Of a DNA stretch of 64,000 nucleotides, positions 1-11,978 are shown one piece after another. The DNA lies in contig NW_024468542.1 in assembly GCF_001632365.1 (NCBI RefSeq), positions 99,035 through 163,034 on the forward strand, in the 5' to 3' direction. This stretch comes from Laetiporus sulphureus 93-53. Lineage: Eukaryota > Basidiomycota > Agaricomycetes > Polyporales > Laetiporaceae. The first letter of the stretch is position 1; every line of letters starts with the position of its first letter. The notes beneath the pieces were generated by a model that worked only from the letters and a program-made list of their open reading frames with translations, made no database searches and was not told where the DNA came from. Position numbers and translations under genes: made by a program.

Positions 1-2800
1 GCCCATCGAACGAATGGTAAGACTGCTACGATTAACAGGATTTATCCTGTCTCGGAGTCAAGAATATCAGGGTGGCCCATTCGATTGTCCACTTCCTTCC
101 TCTAGTACTACTAGCAGGCTATCCTCGTTCCCCAGCACTCGGGATGCCAAACCGGCGATTGCACTTTGTGCAGGTATTGTGGGTCTTCATTTGTGTATGA
201 CTCTTCCTTTCCCATGCTGACTCGCTTGCTTCGCGCTACCGATTCCTGCGCATGAAGCATGACCGGCATGACCGCTAGGGGCAATCCACGTCGTTGTTCG
301 CTCGAAGAACTCGCTCGCGAAAGTGCTTTGCGCTCATGGCTGGAATGAACCCGCGCCCAGAGACAGATCGGTTGACTCAGGGTTGCAGATGACCGGATTC
401 GTTGCTGATCTCGTCTATAGCAACTACGTGTTCATACTTCTGACTTAATTGCAGACATTTTCTGTTTGCATAAGCAATCTCGTAGCGCAAGCGAAAAGGC
501 GGTAAGCATTTGCATTTCCGCGTACTGGCCTGCACTTATTCGAGATACAGCGAAGCGCTCGACACCGTGGCATCGTACTACTTACAAGATCGAACAAGTA
601 GAGTCGGACATGCACGAGGCGCATTGCGCGCATGTAGCTAGCGGTAGCAGAGTTGTTATCTGTTGCGGCTGGTTACCTCTTGCGGTGCGTCTTGTGCTGT
701 AGTTGCCCGGCGAGGTGAGTAACATTTAGTAGTCTGATTACATCGGCCAGAAATGTGACCAAATTTCTTGTGGGACATCAATGTCTGAACTCTCGGAACT
801 GGTTGCGATGCAGAGCACGTATCATTTTCCGCTAGTGTTGCACGTGTCTACTTTCCTGCACTCGGTACTGGGCGTTGCCCAGACATCCCCAGACATCTCG
901 TCCTTGATGCCGTTGTCGCGCCCATCAATCGTCGCGTACTATGTGGTGGATCACATGTCAGCCGTCGCTAACGTGTATGATCTCCGTCGGTTCATTTCGA
1001 GCGTACGGATCCCCTCTCTNNNNNNNNNNNNNNNNNNNNNNNNNNNNNNNNNNNNNNNNNNNNNNNNNNNNNNNNNNNNNNNNNNNNNNNNNNNNNNNNN
1101 NNNNNNNNNNNNNNNNNNNTGGAGAGAAAATGAAATCGCATCGCGGCTATCACCCTGGACCTCGGCCTTGCGGACTATTCGCCGCGTCTACTTGGCGATC
1201 ACAAAATGGTTCCTGTTGGCCGTGCACTGCTTTGCTTTGGGTGTTATTCTGACATTCGAGTCTCAAAGTAGACTCTCCAACTTCGAGGCCTCTTCAAGAG
1301 CTGTCCGATGTAGCAAAGCTCTGGCAGACTACCTGAAATGGGTGTCGCATCCGAACTTTATTCGATTCGAACTCTATCATAGTCTTCACTTTTGGAAGAT
1401 TGTCCGCGCGACTCCCGGAACCTATCAATCGTACGTGCAGGTTTTCCTCCAATACCGTGAGTATCCTCTGTCGTCTGACTGTAGCTCATCCTACGTGACT
1501 CATGCTGCAATCGCAGCGCGTAAGCAGACTCTGCCGTGGTCGCATCTCCGGCGGCGATCCTTGCAACTTGGCTTTCTTTGCGCTATGTGTCACCCTAAGC
1601 CAGAGAACTACAATGAACGCATGTTCCCCCGTTTCTCCGTTCCTGTTGCATATGCCTGATGAAAATCCGCTCTCCAGGTTTGTAGATGGCGAGCAAGATG
1701 GCCTTTTGCTCTGAAATTGGCCTTCTCTCCAGTGTGCCTCCTCTGCCTCAGTGATTCTGGACAGTGGTGTCATCATGGGCCATCCATATCACTGTTACGA
1801 CGACCTATCACAACATGTTGGCGCGCATTTGACTGGTTTCTGCTTTGCAATACACATTCCGGTGTATGTGAAGGTATTGGCTTGTGAGAACGTACTGTGC
1901 AATACCCTCGGACGGTCCTGTATCGCAGCCATATGACTGATGTGGCATGCAAGAAGCACACGAGCACATGCGAAAGCTCTACAAATTATATCGAGATAAT
2001 TTACCGGGACGTTGCACCCTCCTGTGCTAAAATCTGCGTCCATATCGTCTGGTGGGTAGAGGAGTTATTTGGCTTAGATGATGAGACCGTCAGTGCGTTC
2101 TTTTGGATTTAAGGCTTCACATCGCCCGGTGCGCATTCGCAACCATTCTATGATAACCGGCGAATGCTCGCACTAACCAGGATCTGGTCTGCCCAGCCCA
2201 TCGGTAGCGATGAGCGGCTCCCACAAGTTCGGGACCCGGGACGAGCAGAACAGCTGCTCGCCAACACGCCATGTCATCGATATCGGTGCGCAGTAAGATT
2301 CCAGGCGCCAAGATCCTGTCACGCACGATGCATTCTTTGCATGAAGCGCCTGTTATCTTTAACATGTGGTGACTATGGGTGCCGGTGGATGCCCGCCGAA
2401 GTTGGTCAATTTTCTGGAATGCATCCGCGCTGGCCCACGCGAGACTGCTTTCCGCACCAGTAGGAACGCGAAGATGGAAACAACGGATCTACAGCCCTCC
2501 CTTTCGTTCGCGATATCCATACATCCGTTCTGGTAAAGCTCGCAATATATTCTCGCACGTTATACAACTACAAGAGCACTAGCGTTTCATCATTCGCTAA
2601 TGAAAGGTACATTCTGTCAACTGCTTTTTGTTTTCCCACATATTTTGCGAATGCAACGGCAAAGGAGAATAGACGATTTAAATGCAAACATACTCGAACA
2701 ACTCTGATGGGGCCCAGCCGACGTCAGCAGCGATCATGCTCCAGATGAGCCGCCGACGAGCAGGTACGCTGAGCAGACCTAAAGAAAGAAGGCGACTTAG
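1..2800. other. Gene-poor region, no supported gene
   Basis: I see no protein family, signal peptide or consistent exon chain here on either strand. The longest open frame (781-1659, +) runs through the N gap and does not look like coding sequence. The assembly is interrupted at 1020-1119. Confidence 0.5.
1020..1119. other. Assembly gap (100 N)
   Basis: Exactly 100 consecutive N, the usual placeholder for a gap of unknown size. Any feature crossing it is unreliable. Confidence 0.99.
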
Positions 2801-2853
2801 AATTTCTCCCTCTGGATAGGTTTTATAGAAAAATGTACCATAAACTCAATCAT

Positions 2854-4888
2854 CTAGTACGTTGTACCGATGTCACCGTACTTGATGTTCGAATAGATGA
2901 CATTGGAACTCGGGTAGTCGGACTCGACGGTCGCAGGGACTCCGGACGAGGTCGAGCATGGGCCACGCGCCACACCAGGGTCAGAGGTGGATTCGTCCGT
3001 GGGGTAGTCACTGTCGAGCCAGAGCATGTCCACGGTGTAGTCGTCCCAGAGCGAGAGGACGAGAACCATACCGGCCTCGAACGCCTCGCTCAGCTGTGCG
3101 AGCCCGCCCAGCGTCTCAAACTCATCTGTGTCGCCGAACGCAGTCTTTTGTGCCACGCAGTAGTCGTCCGTGATTGAGTTGTAGGCGGACATGCCGGAGA
3201 TGTCCGACTAGGTACCGGAGTGAGTCAATTGAGCACGGAAAGGAGAAGGGTGCACGTACGTATGAGTTCTCAATGACGACGTCGTTCTGCACGTAGAGGC
3301 GGCGGATCTCAGAGAGCGTGCCAGTCGAAGTGCCGTCCGAGGTGATGAACTGGGTGACGACTGTGAACGGGGAGGTCGTGTCTATGGTCATTCCTTCACC
3401 ATAGAAGGTGGTGTTGCCCATGCGGTACGGATTGAAGTCACAGCCGTCTGTCCATTGTTTATAGCATGAGTCAGAATTGTTGCATAATAACCGGTAGCAG
3501 ACGGACTGACCGTGGTCGCAGTACGAGTCGTAGCGTGTCCTGCGAAATGTTCGAATCAGCGATAGCAAAAGACAAGTCACCGCTAGACTTACGCAGTCGT
3601 ATTACCGCACTCATCCGCAGTCGTGCAGATCGCCGGTTCCGTGTTGCTGCAGACGTGCGGAGTGAGGGCCGTCGCATAGGCGTTCGCCTCCCAAATATCC
3701 AACTCCATGCAGCAAGAGCCCATGTCACCGGTGCCGGTGTTCGCGTTGTTGGTCGAGGGAGTCCATCCAGCGACGTTTGCCTGCAGTGGAATTAGATGGC
3801 GAGCACACGCGCGAGTCAGTAGAACACACCAGGCCGCCGATGAACTTAAGATCCTGAGGGCATTGGGTGTCACAGTATCCTGAATTAATACACGTCAACA
3901 ACTGTTCTTTGCGTAATAACGAAAGAAGGGGGCACTCGCCTGCTCCATACTTCGCGCCGGCCTGTAATCAAGATCATACATAAAGGCGAAAAATAATAAA
4001 GGTAAGAGGAGATCAGAGAGCCAGTCAGCATGCCACATTCGCCCGCATGTGATTGAAGTCACAAACGTTGTTGTTTGAGTACCTGGAGGAAGCAGTTAGC
4101 AAGCTATGTCACGACCATCTCGAACAAAGGCGTACTCGGATACACCACCATCGGCATACATCTATTATGAATGACGTTACGAGAAAAGTGTGAGAGTCAT
4201 ACAAACCAACGAAGGGTAATATAAACTTACCTGAGAGAAATACAGAGCACCGTTGAGGCCGCAAGGTAAGTTGGATACGTCAACAGTGAAAGTAAATTCC
4301 TGGTTCCTGAGGTCGAAGGTCTGATACGTGCTCTCATTCTGCACGTAGGTTGGCACGGGTTACAGTTGATTTGCTTGTCCACTCCAAGCACTAGACAATT
4401 TGCATACCTCGAGGAGGTAGAGACGTGAGCCCACATTGCTGCCGGTGACGAAATCGAGGGTGAGCGCATCACCGCTCGAAGTCACACCGTATGTGCCTGT
4501 CTACCGCTGTTAGACGGATCGAACGCTGAGAAGAGTGACGCACCCTGGTAATCGGCGCCATCAAGGTAGCAGTCCTCCGCGCAAGACGTCGGGGTGTCGC
4601 AAATGGAAGTGTCCCATTCATTGCCCGTGTAGCAATTCGTGCCGCTGTAAAGCGAGAAGGTCAAATATATCATACTGGGACGCTCCAACAAGCTCGCTCC
4701 CACCTCGAGTCGTGCACCCAGCGCCAGTTGGCGTCGAGCGTCACGCTCCGCGACAGCGTCGTGCATCCGCTCGAGGTGCACTGCTGAATCGTGAGCGATG
4801 GGTGCGTCTCCGTCGTGAGTGTGCCCGCCTGCTGGGCGTGCACAACGGCGACGAGGGAGAACAAAAGAAGGCTAGCGGCGCGATGCAT
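2854..4888 (-). CDS. GH7 cellobiohydrolase (Cel7), no CBM1
   Basis: Secreted glycoside hydrolase family 7 enzyme that releases cellobiose from the reducing ends of cellulose chains. My model has 12 exons: 4888-4704, 4644-4544, 4496-4408, 4338-4231, 4161-4136, 4082-4067, 3961-3940, 3879-3830, 3780-3593, 3539-3511, 3447-3260 and 3207-2854, giving 451 aa in one consistent frame. A signal peptide ends near VHA|QQAGT. Family landmarks follow in order: [61 protein letters not shown], the catalytic ELDIWEAN (E-x-D-x-x-E intact), [11 protein letters not shown], and a C-terminus of [12 protein letters not shown]. The stop falls where other family members continue into a linker and CBM1, so this is a catalytic-domain-only enzyme of normal domain length. 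The intron after 3940 uses a GC donor (GCGAGT). Exons 5-7 are only 26, 16 and 22 bp. Confidence 0.95.
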
Positions 4889-4947
4889 CCTCAGTGGTCG
4901 AGTACACTGGGCAGGGCAGCTTGTCGATTGAGGGAGAATGCTGCAGG

Positions 4948-4956
4948 CTTATATAC
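4948..4956 (-). promoter_or_regulatory. TATA box of the GH7 gene
   Basis: GTATATAAG on the minus strand, 60 bp upstream of the GH7 start codon. This is the usual place for a strongly expressed fungal secreted-hydrolase gene. Confidence 0.6.
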
Positions 4957-4989
4957 CTGCTCTCTGCCTCGGCAAGTGCTCTAACCGCA

Positions 4990-7900
4990 CACATGACACT
5001 TCGCTGAAAGAAGATGGGGGGGCGCACAGACTCTGGCCTCGACGTCCCAAGAGCCCGCGAGGGTGGCATCTAGACCGCTCATGAAATTCGAATAGCTACC
5101 GCTGGACGTGGTTGAAGTCGCGTAAGGTGCCCTTGACCCATCAGAAGGAGGCAGTGAGGACCAGATTCCCACATTGCGAAGCGGATGTTGCGCGAAGCCG
5201 TACCCTATTCAGCCTAGGAACCACTCAGAAAGCAGGTGATCTTAACATCAGACCGGTTACCGCGCGAAGTCCATGAAGTGCAGGTCATGTTGGCGGGGCT
5301 AGAGCGAGGGTTAATGAAGCGACTCGCTCCCGAGACCGAAGAAAAACCGCCAGCGACGACGGTACCTTCGAATGCCCGACACCACCGACGGGGAACCCTG
5401 CGTCATTGGTCGCCGTCGAACGTAACCTAGAAATCGATGGATTCTGATGTACTGATTCGTTCACCGAGGTGCTGGTGTCTGCCTTGTGCCAAGCAGACTG
5501 AGGGTACTTAAAGCCAACCAACAGACTCGATGGAGCCAGCTGAGCATGAAGACTGATCCGTTAGTTGTCTATGCTTCACGACAGAGCTGACACTCAACAG
5601 AGGTTATCTTCGGCCCGTCGATCTAAGCCCGAGACTCGTGGGACAGCGTTTCTACTACAGGGGTGGACAAGGACATCGTTTCATTTGAGGGAGGCGCGAA
5701 GACCGGCGTGCTTCTGTTCAAAGAAGTGTCCATGGTATCTGAGTCATAAGGATCAATGCAAGGCCAGACAGATAGAAAAGATCAATCCGCCGTGAACGGG
5801 TTCTGTTGCATACGGAATGGGAATTTATGCCATCTGTAGTACATGCGCTTGAAGACAATCTGTCCACATGCAAAAGAGGGAGTACTTAGCGTATTCGCTT
5901 CTGATCCAGATATTGGTGAAGGACATGCACATCTCGCACGCATGCTCACCTCGCACATGCCTTCGGGAGCGCGTGAAATGGGTTCGTGTCTTCGCAAAGG
6001 CATTTCCTCCGTCGCCACCGTGACGACGATCAGCTGGCTTGACTTTCCGAAGTCTTTCCGATCAAGGTGGTCGTCCCTGGCACCTACATGCGTCGTCCTC
6101 CACTATGATGCTGCATAATTATAATTGAGGTTGTGCCACCTACGCTTCTCATATGGTTTAGGACATACGATTGAGCGACCGCGAATTGTCATGTGATCAC
6201 TCGGCTCGCGCTCACCGATTCACCTAATCACCTTGTCCAACGTGGGCACGACCATCGCCCGTGAGATGTCCTAGTGCCCTTGACTCGCTTATTCCGCGTC
6301 TGAACGCACGTTCTTGGACTTCTATCGAAAGCGCACCATCGGATTTTAAAATCATGTTGCACGCAGAATGCTCTAGGTCATCTGCGTCGTTGCAGTAAAC
6401 ACGACGTCTTCCCATCGCCAGTGACGCGGCTGATGCCCCGATATTCAATCCTTCCCGTGTTCTGCATTGCTGGGACACCTGATAATCGTGGGCTGCTGCG
6501 TATCTTTGTACTGCGACCCTGGAATATATAATGGCCTATATCCATTTTCTTATGAAGAAATGTATGAGCTCGCCATACGTATGAAGGGAGGACAAGTTAC
6601 CTGCTCGTCGGTGCCGAACCGCAGCTCAGGCCCGCGAGCCTGAGAATCGATCTGCCTGAGGCACCTCGTATCCGTTAACTGAGGATGACATCACCATATT
6701 GGTCCCACTGGCGATTGAGGTCCTGACCAGCCTCGTGACGAATCGAGGGCAGCGATCAGGGAACAATGCTTAATCTGCTGTATTCATCTCGCAATACGGA
6801 TGCGAGCTTTCTCCGATCTTGCGCCGAACACCACCTTCTACTACTTCTGCCGCCGTAGTGTCAATTCTGTTGGGTCAATGCATCCCCTCGTTGATGGCGG
6901 AGATCACCGCCAGGATTGATGAGACATTTCGGCACTGACACACTCCCATTGGTTCTTTCGGGGATGTTCTTTGCAGGTTGCTTCGCAATACATAAGTGCA
7001 GTTGATCCGGCCAATTGAAGATCAAGAGAACAACTGATTGGAGCCTGGGCAAACGGCCGAAGACCGTTCAGACGGTACGTTGAGACACGTTCAACCTGCG
7101 TATAGCAAACAATGTGCGCAAACGCTGTCGTCTCCAGTTCCGCCCAACGGATACCACACGTAATTCGTTGCACGGATATGTGTACGTCCGCTGCGTCTCT
7201 GGACGTTCTTTTTTAGGCATGTTGGCGATATGTGCCTTTCAAGGACTACAGGGACGTGAACTGGCAGGAGCAGGAATACGACACAAATTTGGCTGCAATC
7301 GGGACGACAGCTGGGAGCGATGACCGCTTGGATTGGTGAGCAGGATTGGTATGTGTCTCGTGGACAATTCGTCATGACGTTCTACCACGAACATCCTCTT
7401 GTTCTTCAGGTGTTTTGCGAGTATGAGGATTCATCCATCACAGCGGTCACTTCCACTTGAACTTCTCGTTCACATTGACATACCCGGTCATCCCGCTGCA
7501 TGTGCCTTGCTCATCTTCCTGGCTGCTATGTGATGCTAAAGCTCGCGCTTGCGCGTGTCGAGCGGAGCCGGTCGCTTCACCTGGCATTGCCTCGGCAGCT
7601 TTCTGCGTCCGCACTGTTCTGATATTCTGAGCCGTTGGTCTTCTGCCAACCCATCGGGCTCTTGGCAAGGCTATGTTTGTCATCTTGAATAGTTCCGAGA
7701 GAACCGTTAGCCAAATGAACTAAACGGTGATCCAGGAGAAACCACGGAGTATCCCTCGCACCCGAAGCATCCCGCCCTAGACCACATGGGGTCAGATGGC
7801 CACGGACGGATATTGTTGTCAGTTGCACGAACATAGCAAAAGCGGCAGAGCTGACCTGCGGACAAGCGCTTGATCTCGGCCTGCAGAGATTCAGATTCAC

Positions 7901-8690
7901 ACTGTCGGCCTCATGCTGAGCTATGGATTTCTTGGCCTGATACGACTGATTATGTGAGCATCTCGAAGGTCTGTGAAGTATAACATACCACCGACATGTA
8001 TCACTTCGTGACAGGACAATCATCAGAGTACAGTAAAAGAGGAGAGCGAGTACTCCCAATGCATAAACGATAATGGCATCCCTACAAACCGACATCGAGT
8101 TTAGGTGGCACAGGCGAGCGCAGATGTCGACATTGACGAAGTCTGTCAGATAGTACTGCCGGGAGAGTGTAAACATCTCGTCACTCGTCTTAAGCTGACA
8201 TCAAGGTTGGCTGGATGGATTGACGCACAAGAGCGGTCGAGTGTAGGTGACAATCTAACGAGGGTAGTAAAGGCAGGAGATCGCTTACTGCACTACGCAT
8301 TGTCAACCTTATATCATTATCTCCATGAAGTCAGTATCTGATGTGTTGACGCCAGCAAATGACGACATACCCGCGAGCACGAAATCGTGCACCCTGATTA
8401 CTTGGTATCTTCGCAGGGTCATACCAAGATGCATAGACATAGACGTTCCCCATGTCTGGTATGCGGTGATATTGATATAGCTGGCGTTGATCTCATTGGG
8501 CAGTATAATACTGGCGAGGCATTTGTGAATCAGTTGACGTAGACAACAAATTTGATCACAGACGCACAGACCGTCTCATATTTCATCGGCCCCCCCCCCC
8601 GGGAAAGGTTTCTGCAAGGATTAAGTGAGAGCGAAGATGAGTACAACTGCACTGTGCTCGCTTGAACTGCCTTCAGATCAACTGCCGAAG
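4990..8690. other. Gene-poor region upstream of GH7
   Basis: No recognisable gene. The part next to 4956 must hold the GH7 regulatory region. A 199-codon open frame at 7577-8176 (-) shows no family features, and I could not build a spliced model around it. A run of 13 C lies near 8591. Confidence 0.4.
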
Positions 8691-8996
8691 TCCTAGACCC
8701 AATGGCTTCTAGCCAGCCTGTATAAATCGAAGTATTCTTCCAGCATATCTGTGAAGCAGCTGTTCCGCGCTCGCGACACGAGAAAACAACGTTCCCGGTG
8801 AAACGAACCCCACTTGAAACATGATAAAGTCTTGTTTATGCTATGTGAATATGAAAATTGTATACAAAAAGGCCAACGTCTGAGAGTTTGGAAAAGAAAC
8901 AAGTGTGGCGCGCGCCACAACCGCATCGCGTTGTCTAGGATAATCACATGACCACGAAGTTGGACGACGGGCAGCGTCGCCGGCAGCTGCGATTCT

Positions 8997-9645
8997 CACC
9001 GCAGACATAAAGCGATTTGCGCATGTGGCAAATGCTTAGCAAATGTCGACAGGTTTTTTGCCTTTGTGATTTCAATATGCTATGGTTCCTTCCCACATTC
9101 CATATCAAGTATTTGCATATAATATGTTAGAGGCAGAAATTTAAAATCATATATTTAAGAAATGACACCATTTTCAAACTCACCAAATACATTTAGAATT
9201 TGAGCGCTGTTGAATGTAATCGTACATTTTTGAACTCCAAACCATCACATTTTTAAAATATCCAGTAGCAGAATGAAGGTGTAATTACGGTGAATGACTT
9301 TCATTCTAGTAACCTTGGTTAGAATGACTTCAGTAGGGAAGTAGAATGTAGGCATAATTACACCTTCATCTGCTACTGGATATTTTATACATGTCATAGT
9401 TTGAAATTCAAAAATGTATGATTACATTCAACAGCACTCAAATTCTAAATGTATTTGGTGAGTTTGAAAATGGTGTCATTTCTGAAAATATATGATTTTA
9501 AATTTCTGCCTCTAACATATTATATGCAAATACTTGATATGGAATGTGGGAAGGAACCATAGCATATTGAAATCACAAAGGCAAAAAACCTGTCGACATT
9601 TGCTAAGCATTTGCCACATGCGCAAATCGCTTCATGTCTGCGGTG
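8997..9645. mobile_element. Foldback MITE-like element in repeat unit A
   Basis: Two arms of about 290 bp (8997-9287 and 9354-9645) are inverted copies of each other with only scattered mismatches. They are separated by a loop of about 66 bp that contains its own short inverted repeat. The outer ends read CACCGCAGACAT and its complement. TCT occurs immediately outside both ends (8994-8996, 9646-9648). Unit B has an unoccupied equivalent of this site (GCTGCGATTCT at about 12269), so this is a recent insertion with a probable 3-bp target duplication, as in PIF/Harbinger-type MITEs. It encodes no protein. Confidence 0.85.
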
Positions 9646-9983
9646 TCTCATCGTATCACACGGCCTTCTCTTTTTTCGCGATATCAAGTTCCTTCTGAAG
9701 TGACGATACAACTGCTAGCATTCTGCATATCGCTCTCGCATGTCGTTGGCAACACAGCTTTTCACCAATAACAAAGGCCCCCATCTGAAGGCCCTACGAG
9801 ACTCGAGATGTACCCTCCGAGAACGCATAGCGAACTGCTCCTGTAGAATGCATGGGTTGGGCATTTAATTTAAAGGTGATGATTTAATGATTTACCGCAT
9901 AACAAAATACGATAGAAACAATTTGACCAACTTCTTTGCATAGCACAAGTTTGCAATACTCTCTGAGATCTTTCCCGTATACC

Positions 9984-11465
9984 TCATTCACCCATCGCCC
10001 CCAGTAGCTGGTTCAAGGTGTTCCCTTTTGCTTCATCTGCCTCACCCAATATCTTCCCCGCTGCGGCCTCGGAGTTATCGAACGGTCGGGTAGTTATCGA
10101 CAGGCCCACATCCCTATTCTCCTGCTTTGCAGCTGTGTCGGAGATGCTGCTTGAGTTCCTCGCCGCCAATTCATGACGTATGCTTGTGGATAAGTATCTT
10201 CGTTTATCAGATGTATTGTCATCCTGCGATCGTGTGCGAGAAGGTAAATGAAGGGGGGAGGCTGATGGTAGCCTCAATGGATGGTGACTGCCGCTGCATA
10301 TTGGCGTCGGCGTCGCTTGTACGTGGCCCGTGCTCTTCTCGTGGCCAGAGTCCGCTGCAGTTGGTGTGTGGCTTGCGCGTTTGGCTATCGCTTCCTTCAT
10401 CGAGCCAAGCCAGTTGAGCGCAGCTGTTGCTTTCAGAGCCAGCACTGTCTGGCCGGCCTGATGCTGGTGCGGCCTGTCGCTTCTCTTGTCCAAGCAGCGA
10501 AATGGTGTTGTGGCGCGCGGCCACGGGGTTCGTTGAAACGAGATATGGCTCATCTGCCGTCGTGCACGTGAAGCGCTGATTGTAAGTAGACAGTTCGAAG
10601 AATGTGGGTCGATGAGTATCTCACCATTCTAGTGCGCGGCCGCCCATCGTCAATATATGTGCTCGGGTCAGCAATTCCAGGGTCTGTATCACTTTCCAAC
10701 ACCATAGACACCACATTGTTTGGTCCCAAAGGTGAGAACAGGATTGATTCGGGCTCTGGCCCGAATAGCGTGACCGGCTTCTCCTCATCATCCAGGTTGA
10801 GTGGCTGTAACTAAACGGAGGTCAGCACATTCATCTTGAACCTCGGACATGAAATCACCGACAGTATATCATTGTCCTGTGCCGCATCAATCATGATTCC
10901 ATCTCCGCATACTGTCCCACCTCCTTCAAGCTGACTCAGTTTCATCTCGCCCAGGATTGGGGAGAGTAACTCAGGCAAGGAAGCAGCTTGCTCGTTGCCT
11001 TGTTCGCGGGTCTGCGTAATACAAGGTAAGCACACAAATTGTCGCGGACATAGCCGGTCAGGCTGACTTACAGTTTGACCGTTCTTGGCCGTTTCAACTT
11101 GTGTGTTTGCGTAGGGAGCAACCTTCATGAGTGTGTTGTCGATAGTTGGTAAACCATCTAACCACGTATTTCGCGGCAGTCGTGTCGCAGTCCCGCTACC
11201 CTTAACATTGCGCAGATTCACTGGTGCGGACGGAGGCTCGGGTGGCAAAGTAGCATTGCGGTGAATATATGGGGTACTACCTGCTGTCGAGTTTTGGGGA
11301 CGACGGCGAGACAAAGATTGTATAAGTACACGTCGTGCCGCTTTTCGTCCTTCGCCGAGCGGCTGGTGATACGCGGTGTGAGCCAGATACGTGGGCCATT
11401 GAGTGGAGTGTGAGGTGTGGCAGCAGACGAGTGGCGAGGTGAGAGGAAGAGCGCGACTTGAACAT
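9984..11465 (-). pseudogene. Repeat-borne hypothetical protein, unit A copy
   Basis: Last block (10553-9984) is fully open and similar to unit E. The first block is frameshifted after MAHVSG relative to E. Probably inactive as a full-length gene. Confidence 0.4.
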
Positions 11466-11978
11466 GGGCGTCTAGTTCACCACGGCTTGGCTGCCCACAG
11501 TGCTCCCGGAATGGCCCACCCGCGTGGGCCTGTGCTGATGGATTTCTCCCGTGATGTCGCTAGCGTCGCTCTGTAAACCTTAGTAGTGTGTTAGTGTTCC
11601 TCTTTTTATCTCGCATGCGTCCTCAGAGCCACCCGTTGTTCGTGCGCCTTTTCCCCCCATCTCTGACTCATGATTTGTCCTGTTGCAGTGGCATGCGCCA
11701 CAGACATCGCCTCAGTCGAGACCCGCCTGTAGGTTCTTATTATCTGTGGATTTTTATGAGTGGCTGTGGGGCCTTTTCCGTCTTCTCCGTCACCAGATAA
11801 GAAGTCCGAGGAGAACACCTTTCAGTCGCTGAATTGAAAGATTGTATGGGCTAGAGTGAGGCGAGACCACAATGTGACGCGGCCTACATTTTCGAATCCC
11901 ATCTTTCACTGCAAGGCTCGTGAACATCTGAACATATCGTTTAACTGCATGGGTGAGACGACCATCGTCGCGGACCTC

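Larger units (their letters stand above)
8760..11978 (-). repeat. Tandem repeat unit A (array 1), gene-bearing
   Basis: First of five homologous units in the window (A, B here; C, D, E at 55.8-63.6 kb in the opposite orientation). Unit edges are arbitrary because the units abut head to tail. Read on the minus strand it carries the same exon-like blocks as unit E: a block containing RPQNSTAGSTPYI and LPTIDNTLM (about 11465-11075), a block with LPELLSPILGEMKLSQLEGGG (about 11010-10855), a block with FGPEPESILFSPLGP (about 10812-10625) and a C-terminal block ending near GKILGEADEA (10553-9984). The first block is frameshifted relative to unit E. The 3' part is interrupted by a 649-bp foldback element at 8997-9645. 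Confidence 0.75.

Noticed and set aside
781..1659. 292-codon open frame on the plus strand
   Set aside because: It spans the 100-N gap, so its continuity is meaningless, and the translated parts show no family features.
7577..8176. 199-codon open frame on the minus strand with one hydrophobic stretch
   Set aside because: No recognisable motif, no splice partners and no supportive context; could be a real orphan gene but I cannot support it.
8590..8603. C homopolymer near the left array
   Set aside because: Simple low-complexity tract, no further structure.
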